Of a DNA stretch of 50,260 bases, positions 6,321 through 14,240 are shown in pieces. The notes beneath the pieces are model-generated. The model saw nothing but the letters and a program-made list of their open reading frames with translations, did not search any database and had not been told where the DNA came from. The DNA comes from JBAZCI01 sp041671025 (lineage in GTDB: Bacteria; Patescibacteriota; Patescibacteriia; UBA10025). The stretch is taken from positions 1 through 50,260 of the forward strand of contig JBAZCI010000005.1 in NCBI GenBank assembly GCA_041671025.1, in the 5' to 3' direction. The first letter of the stretch is position 1; each line of letters begins with the position of its first letter. The position numbers were made by a program, and so were the translations under genes.

Positions 6321-7690
6321 AACGCGGACTCATTCTCATCATTGCACTGGGCGTGCTCATCATCCTTGTTCTCGTCGGACTTTATACACTCGGGGGACGT
6401 AAACCGGCCAATGTCACTGCGGTGAAACTGGAATGGTGGGGCGTGTTTGATGAAGCCTCCTCATATCAATCAGTTCTGGCGGCCTACAAAACTCAGCATC
6501 CTTACGTTACCATTACCTACAAAAAATTCCGCATGGAAGAATACGAGGATGCGTTGATTCAGGCGTGGGCGCGCGGGAGCGGGCCGGACATTTATGCTCT
6601 TCCAAATTCATGGCTCCACCGTTTTGAGGCAAATGGATTTATCACTCCTATGCCCGTGAGTACCCGCATGGCATATTATGTTCGATCAAAGCCGCTGGGT
6701 ATCCGGGAAGAGATAAAAGTGGAATACAAAACAGTGCCGGCAATTACCCTCACTGATATTTCCAACCAGTACGTTAGCGTCGTCAAGGACGATGTCTACT
6801 TTAAAGGAAAAATTCACGGCCTCCCGCAGTCGATGGATTCACTGGCATTATTTTATAACAAAGACCTGCTTAATTTTGCACTTATTACCCAGCCGCCGAT
6901 TACGTGGGAGGAATTTATTGATGAAGTGCCGAAACTCACCCTCCTCGATGCCACCGGAAAAATTACTCAGGCAGGAACGGCCTTGGGAACGTACACGAAT
7001 ATTCCCCGCGCATTTGATATTATTTCTGTCCTCATGATGCAAAACGGAACGACGATGGCCACAGAAGCCGGGAAGGTGCTCTTCCACCAAACAAGCGGCG
7101 TAGGCGAAGCCGCATATCAGCCCGGTGGCGAAGCACTACGTTTTTATACGGATTTTGCATCACCAACCAAACAGGTATACAGCTGGGATGCTACACAATC
7201 TGACGCATTAGAGGCATTTATTGCAGGAAAAGTTGCTTTTTTCTTCGGATATTCATACCAGCGCGATATCATCTCTTCACGCGCTTCACGGCTGAACTGG
7301 TCGGTGAGCACGCTCCCCCAGGTAGACTCGGTGAAACCAACGCACTACGCTAACTACTGGGTACAAACTGTGGCCAAGCGTTCAACTCATGCGAATGAAG
7401 CCTGGAATTTCATCCAGTTCCTGTCTCATCCCACGGTCGTTACCAGCTATTTGCAAAGTTCCGGACGTACATCAGCGTTAGTCGCGCTCATTAACGAAGA
7501 TCTGCAAAATCGTGATCCGCTGATCAATGTGTTCGCCCAACAGGCATTAACTGCAAAAAGCTGGTACCGCGGAAAAAACCCGCTCGCAGCTGAAGAAGCA
7601 TTCGGGGACATGGTTACTGCTATTCTTGGGGGTACCCTGATCACGGACAGCATTAAGGACGCTTCAAGTAAGGTGGAGCAGACCTACTAG
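6317..7690 (+). CDS. Membrane-anchored family 1 extracellular solute(sugar)-binding protein
   Basis: A 457-residue protein resembling ABC-type carbohydrate-binding proteins: an N-terminal membrane segment (residues 4-26), LEWWGVFDEASSYQSVLAAYKTQHP, GPDIYALPNSW, a hinge-like GLPQSMDSLALFYNKDLL, then ITWEEFIDEVPKLT and AFIAGKVAFFFGYSY (quoted in pieces under the length limit). There is no lipobox cysteine, so it is probably held by an uncleaved N-terminal helix. No permease or ATPase gene is nearby. Instead it overlaps galU by 4 bases and sits one base before a T4SS-type pilin. It may capture oligosaccharides for another transporter, or it may be a surface adhesin or pilus-associated receptor using the same fold. 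The second role is speculative. Confidence 0.8.
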   Translation: MKRGLILIIALGVLIILVLVGLYTLGGRKPANVTAVKLEWWGVFDEASSYQSVLAAYKTQHPYVTITYKKFRMEEYEDALIQAWARGSGPDIYALPNSWLHRFEANGFITPMPVSTRMAYYVRSKPLGIREEIKVEYKTVPAITLTDISNQYVSVVKDDVYFKGKIHGLPQSMDSLALFYNKDLLNFALITQPPITWEEFIDEVPKLTLLDATGKITQAGTALGTYTNIPRAFDIISVLMMQNGTTMATEAGKVLFHQTSGVGEAAYQPGGEALRFYTDFASPTKQVYSWDATQSDALEAFIAGKVAFFFGYSYQRDIISSRASRLNWSVSTLPQVDSVKPTHYANYWVQTVAKRSTHANEAWNFIQFLSHPTVVTSYLQSSGRTSALVALINEDLQNRDPLINVFAQQALTAKSWYRGKNPLAAEEAFGDMVTAILGGTLITDSIKDASSKVEQTY

Positions 7691-7691
7691 C

Positions 7692-8576
7692 ATGAAACTC
7701 TCACGGCCAATTCTGGTATTTTCTTTCGTCATCGCACTTATTGCAGGTACTCTCCCTGTTACCGTTCATGCGGCAAATCCGCCTGCCGATGAGGCATGCG
7801 TTAGCGCAGCTAAAGGGAAAGCTGCCACTCCGCCAACATTATATTTTCTTCCGTTTTGTGACCAGACTCCGATATTCACAACTTCCGACGGAGCGACTTT
7901 TGATAAATACTGTCGCCCGGTCCGTTCGTGCCAGGCTGACGACTTCGTACAGCTGTTTGCGAATCTCTCATCCAAAGCATTGATCGGTCTGCCCATACTT
8001 GCCCTGCTCTTTTTCATCTGGGCGGGATTTAACCTTATCATGTCAGGCGGAAATCCGGAAAAGGTAAATTCTGCAAAAAAAATGATGGTCGGAGTACTTC
8101 TTGGATGTATTATCATCCTCGTACTCGCATGGATGTGGACGACGTTTGTCGTCGTAGTTCTTACTGGTGATACTGAAAAGCCGGGATCAATTGATGGAAG
8201 ACCATGGTGGGGTACCGGTAGTACTGATCAGGAAGCACTGCCCACTAAAGGGTGCTGCACGACACTGCTTGGATGTATCAGTAATATTACCGAAGCGGAA
8301 TGCGACGAAATTGAAGCGAGCGGCCTATATACCGTTCATGGCTTCTCAAATACGGATTTCACCGAAGGAACCGCATGTTCAACTCTCCCCTTGTGCGCAA
8401 ACTTAAAAGAAGGGTGTTGCGTACCCAATCAAACGACAAGTACGGATTGCCAGCCTCCTGACCCGGTGCGCGGCTGTACGGTGTTTACTGAATTGAACGT
8501 ACCGACTCATTATCTACAGCCCAATGCACCATGCACAAGCATTGCGCAGTGCACAAGCGCAACCATCATTCCTTAA
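7692..8576 (+). CDS. T4SS pilin-like (VirB2/TrbC-type) protein with a cysteine-rich C-terminal domain
   Basis: A 294-residue protein in four parts. A signal peptide ends near VHA-AN (residue 28). A short exposed segment with four cysteines follows. The paired hydrophobic helices (about 96-113 and 131-157) are joined by GFNLIMSGGNPEKVNSAKK, the loop typical of VirB2/TrbC-like pilins in Candidate Phyla Radiation genomes. The exposed C-terminal domain of about 135 residues has twelve cysteines, including two CC pairs (KGCCTTLLGC and EGCCVPNQ). Two GCC-led modules suggest an internal duplication held by disulfides. It is cotranscribed with galU and the solute-binding protein and is followed by two shorter pilin paralogues. 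It may be a minor or tip subunit that displays the cysteine-rich domain; this is inferred. Confidence 0.72.
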   Translation: MKLSRPILVFSFVIALIAGTLPVTVHAANPPADEACVSAAKGKAATPPTLYFLPFCDQTPIFTTSDGATFDKYCRPVRSCQADDFVQLFANLSSKALIGLPILALLFFIWAGFNLIMSGGNPEKVNSAKKMMVGVLLGCIIILVLAWMWTTFVVVVLTGDTEKPGSIDGRPWWGTGSTDQEALPTKGCCTTLLGCISNITEAECDEIEASGLYTVHGFSNTDFTEGTACSTLPLCANLKEGCCVPNQTTSTDCQPPDPVRGCTVFTELNVPTHYLQPNAPCTSIAQCTSATIIP

Positions 8577-8597
8577 CTTTCATTATTTATAAAACAT

Positions 8598-8945
8598 ATG
8601 AAGCGAGCGCTTTTTATCTTCCTTCTCATTCTTACGCTGAGTCTCCCGCTTTTTTCATACGCGCAGGACGTAACACTTCCCAATCCCTTGGGCAGTGATT
8701 TCTCAGATAAAGATCTTATCACCGTACTCGTACAATCGCTCAAGATTGTACTTGGGGCTGTGGATATCTTTGCGCTCTTTATGTTTATTATCGGAGGATT
8801 TGAACTCCTCATGTCCGGAGGAAGTCCGACATTGGTAAAAAAGGGGAAAGACACGATATTATGGGCTACACTTGGCATTCTGACCATAACCTTTAGTTAC
8901 TCAATCCTGAAGTTTATCTTTGAAAGCTTAAACACGGTTACGTAA
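8598..8945 (+). CDS. T4SS pilin-like (VirB2/TrbC-type) protein
   Basis: A 115-residue secreted or membrane protein. A signal peptide ends near SYA-QD (residue 22), then come about 25 polar residues and two hydrophobic helices joined by IIGGFELLMSGGSPTLVKKGK. The GGF-x-LMSGG loop aligns with the other two pilins in this cluster. The protein matches the VirB2/TrbC size class. It lies 21 bases after the cysteine-rich paralogue, so it is probably on the same transcript. A weak stop in transcription may follow, since the next pilin has its own promoter. It may be a pilus subunit or part of a T4SS-like membrane channel; no VirB4/D4 ATPase is in the window. Confidence 0.72.
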   Translation: MKRALFIFLLILTLSLPLFSYAQDVTLPNPLGSDFSDKDLITVLVQSLKIVLGAVDIFALFMFIIGGFELLMSGGSPTLVKKGKDTILWATLGILTITFSYSILKFIFESLNTVT

Positions 8946-8981
8946 AATATCCGTTTTTTAGGCCTTTTGTAGAAAAAATTC

Positions 8982-9010
8982 TTGACTTTTTTAGGTAAAA
9001 ATGCTTATAT
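8982..9010 (+). promoter_or_regulatory. Strong promoter for the third pilin gene
   Basis: TTGACT (8982-8987), a 17-base spacer ending in TGC, and TTATAT (9005-9010). The extended -10 and near-consensus -35 suggest high expression. The start site is near 9016, with a leader of about 36 bases containing GAAAGGGGGTGG. Confidence 0.75.
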
Positions 9011-9051
9011 ATAAGAAGAATAGACATGAATCAACGAAAGGGGGTGGACAT

Positions 9052-9411
9052 ATGAAAAAAATTACATCAATCGTTCTCGCGCTCGCAGCGTTCTCGCTTC
9101 CTCTCGTCGCTTCTGCCGAACTGATCGACGACACTTTTGGCTCAACTTTCGGCCTTGGAACTTCTGACCTTGAAACTACAGTTGTTAGAATTATCCAATG
9201 GGTACTTGGATTATTGGGACTTATCGCGGTCATTATGATCCTCATCGGTGGATTTCAATGGATGACGGCCGGCGGTAATGAAGAAAAAGTTGCCAGTGCT
9301 AAAAAGATTATCTCAGCCGCAGTTATCGGCTTGATCGTCGTATTGCTCGCATGGGCAATCGTCATCTTCGTCGTAAATACTACGGGTAACGTAACAGGAG
9401 TAGAAGGCTAA
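9052..9411 (+). CDS. T4SS pilin-like (VirB2/TrbC-type) protein, probable major subunit
   Basis: A 119-residue protein. A signal peptide ends near ASA-EL (residue 23). A glycine- and threonine-rich exposed segment is followed by helix 1, the loop LIGGFQWMTAGGNEEKVASAKK and helix 2. The GGF-x-WMTAGGNEEKV loop is the clearest family signature of the three paralogues. The start at 9052 is set by the strong SD AAAGGGGGTGG just upstream; an in-frame ATG at 9001 lies inside the promoter. Its own strong promoter, strong SD and 13-bp terminator make it the most likely highly expressed pilin here. VirB2/TrbC proteins polymerise into conjugative or secretion pili. Whether this one does is not shown by the sequence. 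Confidence 0.75.
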   Translation: MKKITSIVLALAAFSLPLVASAELIDDTFGSTFGLGTSDLETTVVRIIQWVLGLLGLIAVIMILIGGFQWMTAGGNEEKVASAKKIISAAVIGLIVVLLAWAIVIFVVNTTGNVTGVEG

Positions 9412-9431
9412 AGTACGTATCGTTACTATTC

Positions 9432-9465
9432 AACTCCCCGCCTCGTATGAGGCGGGGAGTTTGTT
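9432..9465 (+). terminator. Strong intrinsic terminator after the pilin cluster
   Basis: A perfect 13-bp stem, AACTCCCCGCCTC (9432-9444) / GAGGCGGGGAGTT (9449-9461), with loop GTAT, followed by TTGTTGTT. It is the strongest hairpin noted in the window. Confidence 0.88.
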
Positions 9466-9499
9466 GTTAACATAACATTTCAGGTACAATGGAGGAGAG

Positions 9500-11455
9500 A
9501 TGAACTCACAAGAATCACCGCGTCAACAGCATGCCATACCCTGGATCGTTTTGGGAACAATACTTGTGTATGCGGTCATTTTTTGTACGCTCAGTGCAGT
9601 GAAGTTGAATTTGCATCTCTACAACGCGCTCGATCTCGGCATCTACAATCAGGTGTTTTGGAACAGTGTCCACGGTAATCTTTTCGGCATGACCATACAT
9701 CCCCAGAATTATTTTGGAGATCATTTTGAGCCGTTTATTTTTTTCCTCCTGCCGGTCTACGGGCTTTTTCAGCATCCGCTGACGCTCCTTATTCTTCAGA
9801 CTCTGGCGCTTGCAAGCGGAGCCTGGCCGCTCTACCGCATTGCCCGGCGTTCGATCGGCGTCCGATATGCAGCTCTCATCGCGATTCTGTATCTCGCCAA
9901 TCCATTCATACAGAATGCGAATGCATTTGAATTTCACATGCTTCCGTTTGCCGTTCCGCTGATTCTGTGGATGATTGACGCGTATATGCAAAAACGGTAC
10001 AGGACATTCCTGCTGCTGATGATTATCAGTCTTTTGGTCCGAGAGGATGTTTCACTGGTTGTTATCGGCATGGGACTTCTTGCGCTCGTTGAGCGACGCA
10101 CAAAATCATGGTCTCTCGTTCCGATAATTGCCGGATTGGTCTGGCTTGGCGGTTCGCTCCTTTTTATTTCTTCAATGAATCCTGACGGCGTGTATAAATT
10201 TTTTTCATACTACACGCCCGGCTCATCGGAATCATCCGTCCTCCAGTCATTTGCATCCCTTTTCCCAAAGTTTATTTCACTGGGTAATCTCGCATTGCTT
10301 TTTGCACTGTTACTTCCGTTTCTCGGTATCCCCCTGCGCGCACCGCGGATGCTTATTCCGGGCATCCTCGTTGCCGGTGAACTTTTTTTAACAGGATTTA
10401 CTGAACTGATCCTTAAAACGCATTACAGCGTACTGCTCTTACCCGTACTTTTTGTCGCAACCATAGAAGGGGTGCGCTCGCTACAGGAGCGTCCGCCCGC
10501 ATTTGCAAAATTTCTTCCGCACCGAAATGCATTCCTGTTCGGTATGCTGGGGATGACATCGCTATACGGTATCCTCACCTTTAGCCCGCTCCCGGAACTG
10601 GTTCATACACTATTGACCTACCCACAGCGAGCAGAAGTCGCCGCAGGACTAGATAATGCGCTCCAACAGACCATGCCGGCAGACAAGATTGCCTCCGGTT
10701 TCTCTCTCCTTCCTGACGTCTCGGGAAGATCAAATGTCTATTCTCTCCACTATGCTTATACAGGAACACGGCAGTACTCCGACCAGCCGTATGTGATCCC
10801 GCAGGATACTAACGTTCTTCTGGTTGACCTCGATGATTTTATTATCTACCACCTCCAATCATTTAACATTACTCCCTATGCACGGGCGCGGGATACCGGA
10901 GCTGGACGTATACGGGCACTGATTACTGATGGCGGATATACGCCTGTAGCGGTTCATAATAACAGCATCGTATACCGACAACACGCCAGTTCACAATCTA
11001 TTACCACTCCTCTCGTCGAGACGTCTGCATCACTCCCCGCAGATTTCACGCCGATACATATTGTAGTATCACCTGAGCTTACCGTTGTGGGAGGCAAGCC
11101 GGTCGAGACACAAGACGCCGGAATTTACGGCGTGCGAATAGCCTGGAAGGTTGATTCCGAAATTCGCACATCATATCAATTCCTCTTCCGTATTCGTGAT
11201 GCCGCTAAGCACATCCAATACGAAAAAATGTTTCCTATGGGAAACGGCATATTTCCAACAACGGAATGGCGGATGGGTACGGTTGTGACAACTACACACT
11301 GGCTGAGCGTACCAAACGGCATAGCCGGCTATACCGCAGAGATTCAAGTGATCGATATCAAAGGGTACATGACACTCGACGGATTACGCACCGCCGTTCC
11401 CCTCATTACCTCTCAACGCGAAATCGGTCCGGCTGTTCCTTTAGATATATTCTGA
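9500..11455 (+). CDS. DUF2079 family polytopic membrane protein (GT-C-like)
   Basis: A 651-residue protein with about ten hydrophobic spans in its first 370 residues and a soluble C-terminal part. DUF2079 signatures are clear: LDLGIYNQVFWNSVHG, YFGDHFEPFIFFLLPVY, AFEFHMLPFAVPLILW and VREDVSLVVIGMGLLAL. The family is thought to have a GT-C fold, using polyprenyl-linked sugars at the outer membrane face; its reaction is not established. GGAGGAG (9491-9497) gives the start at 9500. A candidate -10 (TACAAT, 9485-9490) lies very close to the ATG and so competes with the SD. The last 43 bases overlap the 3' end of the convergent gene at 11413-12693. It stands apart from, but faces, the large glycosyltransferase operon. 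Confidence 0.82.
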   Translation: MNSQESPRQQHAIPWIVLGTILVYAVIFCTLSAVKLNLHLYNALDLGIYNQVFWNSVHGNLFGMTIHPQNYFGDHFEPFIFFLLPVYGLFQHPLTLLILQTLALASGAWPLYRIARRSIGVRYAALIAILYLANPFIQNANAFEFHMLPFAVPLILWMIDAYMQKRYRTFLLLMIISLLVREDVSLVVIGMGLLALVERRTKSWSLVPIIAGLVWLGGSLLFISSMNPDGVYKFFSYYTPGSSESSVLQSFASLFPKFISLGNLALLFALLLPFLGIPLRAPRMLIPGILVAGELFLTGFTELILKTHYSVLLLPVLFVATIEGVRSLQERPPAFAKFLPHRNAFLFGMLGMTSLYGILTFSPLPELVHTLLTYPQRAEVAAGLDNALQQTMPADKIASGFSLLPDVSGRSNVYSLHYAYTGTRQYSDQPYVIPQDTNVLLVDLDDFIIYHLQSFNITPYARARDTGAGRIRALITDGGYTPVAVHNNSIVYRQHASSQSITTPLVETSASLPADFTPIHIVVSPELTVVGGKPVETQDAGIYGVRIAWKVDSEIRTSYQFLFRIRDAAKHIQYEKMFPMGNGIFPTTEWRMGTVVTTTHWLSVPNGIAGYTAEIQVIDIKGYMTLDGLRTAVPLITSQREIGPAVPLDIF

Positions 11456-12693
11456 TCTGCCGGAGAATGTCGGGATACATAAAAAAGTATTCCTGACATG
11501 ACGAGCCCCTCGATGATCACACCGAGGTGACTTAGATTAAACGAACGGGCAAAAAACCATACAGTTGCCAAGCATAACGTGCCGCATATCAGCGCCCGAA
11601 AAAGTGAATTTCTTTTTTTCATCCAAACCAGACACACGCCGACGACCACCAACACACAGAGAATCTGCGGAATACGCACATCAAGAGGGCTCCAGACTGT
11701 AGGGACGACTCCCCAGCGATACAGCAACCCGGTAATCCCGAGACCGTTTATTGGCGATAGAACAGATGCGGATGAAAAAAACTCGAACGTATCCTGCCAA
11801 AAATCCCCGAATCCCCAGAGCATGAAGGGCAGTATGCACACTGCCGGAATAACAATGACGGGCCAAACCCAACCCAGAACGTTTTTGATATCCTGCCGTG
11901 AAAAGCGAAATCCATCCTCAATGAGCTGATACCAGATGAAAAACAGAGTAAACGGCAATACGCTTTGCTTTACCGCACACCCGATGCCCAATAAGATCGC
12001 GGCGGTTATTTTTCGTTTTCGGTGCAAGGCTAACGCACTTACCGCAAGCACTGCGTACATGACGATATCATTATGCCCGATGATAAAATAATAGAAAAAA
12101 AGAGGCTGAAGGAATGCCACAGTGAGAACAAGCGGAATCCACTGCCTCCGGGAATGATAGAGACGTGCCAATGACCATATCAGCATACCCAGCAAAATGA
12201 GATGAAGCATACGCTGATCGTACCATCCGTTCACTGCATCAACGGCCGCAAAAAATGGCAAGCCAACGATGAACATCCCGGGAAAGTACACATAATGATC
12301 AAGCGCGGGGTTGTCATGTCCGTCCGGCTGCCACAACCAGTCCACAAGCGGTGTCGAACGAAAATCAACAGCATACGGATTACGACCATCGAGCAAGGCG
12401 CGCATCGCCTCTTCCGTCTGTAAAGTGCTGTCGTGCACCCACAGATGCGGCCCGTCCTGGTGTCGCAATACAATAAAAAACACCGTAGTGAAGCCGATGG
12501 TGCACACAATAAGGGCTACACTGATCCATGCCGCGACAGACGGATGCTTCGTCTGGTATATGGCGAAGAGGACAAGTAGAAAAAGCACGACAACCCCGAT
12601 ACTCCCTCGCAACATTGCTGACTGTAACGGTGCAGTCAGCAAAAATAACACCGCCCCAATTGCTACAATTATTTTCGTAAGCCACTTGTTCAT
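11413..12693 (-). CDS. GT-C-fold polytopic membrane protein (GT87/DUF2029-like)
   Basis: A 426-residue protein with about ten membrane spans, the last gene of the leftward operon. After the first spans comes an exposed loop, HDSTLQTEEAMRALLDGRNPY, then YFPGMFIVGLPFF. GHNDIVMYAVLA and GIGCAVKQSVLPFTLFF resemble the D/N-D-x-x and late-lysine blocks of GT87/DUF2029 mannosyltransferase-like proteins. The start at 12693 is chosen because ATGA overlaps the upstream stop; a longer frame to 12717 would overlap the neighbour more and has no better signal. It probably transfers a sugar from a polyprenyl-phosphate donor; acceptor and sugar are unknown. Its 3' end overlaps the DUF2079 gene by 43 bases. 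Confidence 0.6.
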   Translation of the reverse strand: MNKWLTKIIVAIGAVLFLLTAPLQSAMLRGSIGVVVLFLLVLFAIYQTKHPSVAAWISVALIVCTIGFTTVFFIVLRHQDGPHLWVHDSTLQTEEAMRALLDGRNPYAVDFRSTPLVDWLWQPDGHDNPALDHYVYFPGMFIVGLPFFAAVDAVNGWYDQRMLHLILLGMLIWSLARLYHSRRQWIPLVLTVAFLQPLFFYYFIIGHNDIVMYAVLAVSALALHRKRKITAAILLGIGCAVKQSVLPFTLFFIWYQLIEDGFRFSRQDIKNVLGWVWPVIVIPAVCILPFMLWGFGDFWQDTFEFFSSASVLSPINGLGITGLLYRWGVVPTVWSPLDVRIPQILCVLVVVGVCLVWMKKRNSLFRALICGTLCLATVWFFARSFNLSHLGVIIEGLVMSGILFYVSRHSPADQNISKGTAGPISR

Positions 12694-14240
12694 TGTTTCA
12701 CGCGAAAAATAGTGCACTCTCCTTCATGAAAAACTTCTTCAAGATACTGGACTGAGGGTAATCGACTACCGATTTGACGTTCAAACGGCGAATACAGGAT
12801 ATACGTAATTCCGTGATCGCGAAAAAACTGCCTCTGTGACGACTCATCCATATTGCCAAAAAATCTATTGATCTGGTCGAATTTTTCCTGAGCATGAAGT
12901 GTCTGTACGCCGTGACCACCGTAGACTGTTCTCCCCGTAAACGCCGGAATAACATTCCCCGTATACCACGATGACAGGAGAACATCTGTTTCCGATGCAT
13001 TATTTTTATACCACGACATCATAGTAACCATATCGTTTGGGATATACGCGAGAGGCACAGAAGCCGCATACGCAGTAACAGAGTATGCCCATGTCGTTAG
13101 AGACACGCTGAATACACCTATAGCAAAAACGACAATCAGCGCATGTGATGCAACGGTCCCATACGCTCTGCGTAATACAGGTAAAGCTGCAAGTAGTCCT
13201 TCGGCGGCAAGTATCGAGAGGCCAATGCTCAGTGCACCACTCATCCGCATTCTAAAAAACCATGGAACCGCCATGAGGATAAGCGGAGCGATACTCCATG
13301 AACATAATAACGGAAACCACAAATGCGACATTCTGTACCAACGTACCAAACCGATACCTGCAAATAGATAGAGAGGCGCAAACGCAATACCTATCTGCCA
13401 GGGCATCCATGTATGCATATGCACATTACTCTGCTCAAGCCAAAGCGGTCCGATTGGAGATGTTGAAAAAAACCACCAGTGATACCCAATCGCCGGCAAC
13501 GAGCACATGATAAGAATAAACATGGGTGTCAAAAATCGCTTCATGTTGCTCATCCGCGTTATACCGCTAATCACCCATACAAGAATATATATCCCAAACA
13601 CGGACGATATGTGATATGGATGAAATAGGAAAAGCAAGAAGGCGCATCCGCCCGCAAACAGCGCATATGATTTTTTACCCGTCTGAATACTTTTCCACAC
13701 GAAAAGGAAAATAGAAATTATACCGATCATGGAAAGAATAAGATGCGGGGAGAAAAGCAGTGCATGAAATGCCGAACCGTCAGTAGATTTTGCATATCCG
13801 ACTACTCCTCCGGCAAAAACAGCGAGCACCATCGCCAAACGCCGCAGTCTGCCGTCCGTATAGACCATCCATATCAATCGAGCAAGTACATATATAAAAA
13901 GCGGGATGAACGCGAGGCGTGCAAGATGAAACATAATCGGAACGGAAACATGCGCTACTCGGGATGCTGTGCCTAATACATACCATACAGGATTGCATAT
14001 GTCCGCATCGTGTGACTCACTTGTGTACAGGTTTTTAAAGCACAAATGTCCCTGCCGCGCCTGCTCCATTTGCGAAAAATACACCGCATAATCGCCCGTA
14101 TTTTGAAGGTGTCGTCCGCTATACACCATGCTTTCAGGCGTCCGAACAATGGCATATACAGTTGGAAATGCAGCGATACAGATGGTGAGTACGGTGAGCG
14201 CGAGCAGAAATCGAAGCTCACTCCGGGAAAATGTCCTCAT
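12690..14240 (-). CDS. GT-C-like polytopic membrane protein, paralogue of its upstream neighbour
   Basis: A 516-residue protein with roughly ten spans and a soluble C-terminal part. It shares an order of motifs with the next gene upstream (14237-15871): a first loop NTGDYAVYFSQMEQA with a Gly-Asp pair, NLYTSES, NPVWYVLGTASR, SPHLILSM, FHPYHIS, and late SSWYTGNVIPAFTGR with GGHGVQT and ITYILYSPFER. The Asp after the first span is a typical place for the GT-C catalytic residue. The paralogy is clear by eye; the named family is not. It overlaps both neighbours by ATGA (12690-12693 and 14237-14240), so it is translationally coupled. It is probably a lipid-linked-sugar glycosyltransferase. Confidence 0.6.
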   Translation of the reverse strand: MRTFSRSELRFLLALTVLTICIAAFPTVYAIVRTPESMVYSGRHLQNTGDYAVYFSQMEQARQGHLCFKNLYTSESHDADICNPVWYVLGTASRVAHVSVPIMFHLARLAFIPLFIYVLARLIWMVYTDGRLRRLAMVLAVFAGGVVGYAKSTDGSAFHALLFSPHLILSMIGIISIFLFVWKSIQTGKKSYALFAGGCAFLLFLFHPYHISSVFGIYILVWVISGITRMSNMKRFLTPMFILIMCSLPAIGYHWWFFSTSPIGPLWLEQSNVHMHTWMPWQIGIAFAPLYLFAGIGLVRWYRMSHLWFPLLCSWSIAPLILMAVPWFFRMRMSGALSIGLSILAAEGLLAALPVLRRAYGTVASHALIVVFAIGVFSVSLTTWAYSVTAYAASVPLAYIPNDMVTMMSWYKNNASETDVLLSSWYTGNVIPAFTGRTVYGGHGVQTLHAQEKFDQINRFFGNMDESSQRQFFRDHGITYILYSPFERQIGSRLPSVQYLEEVFHEGECTIFRVKQ

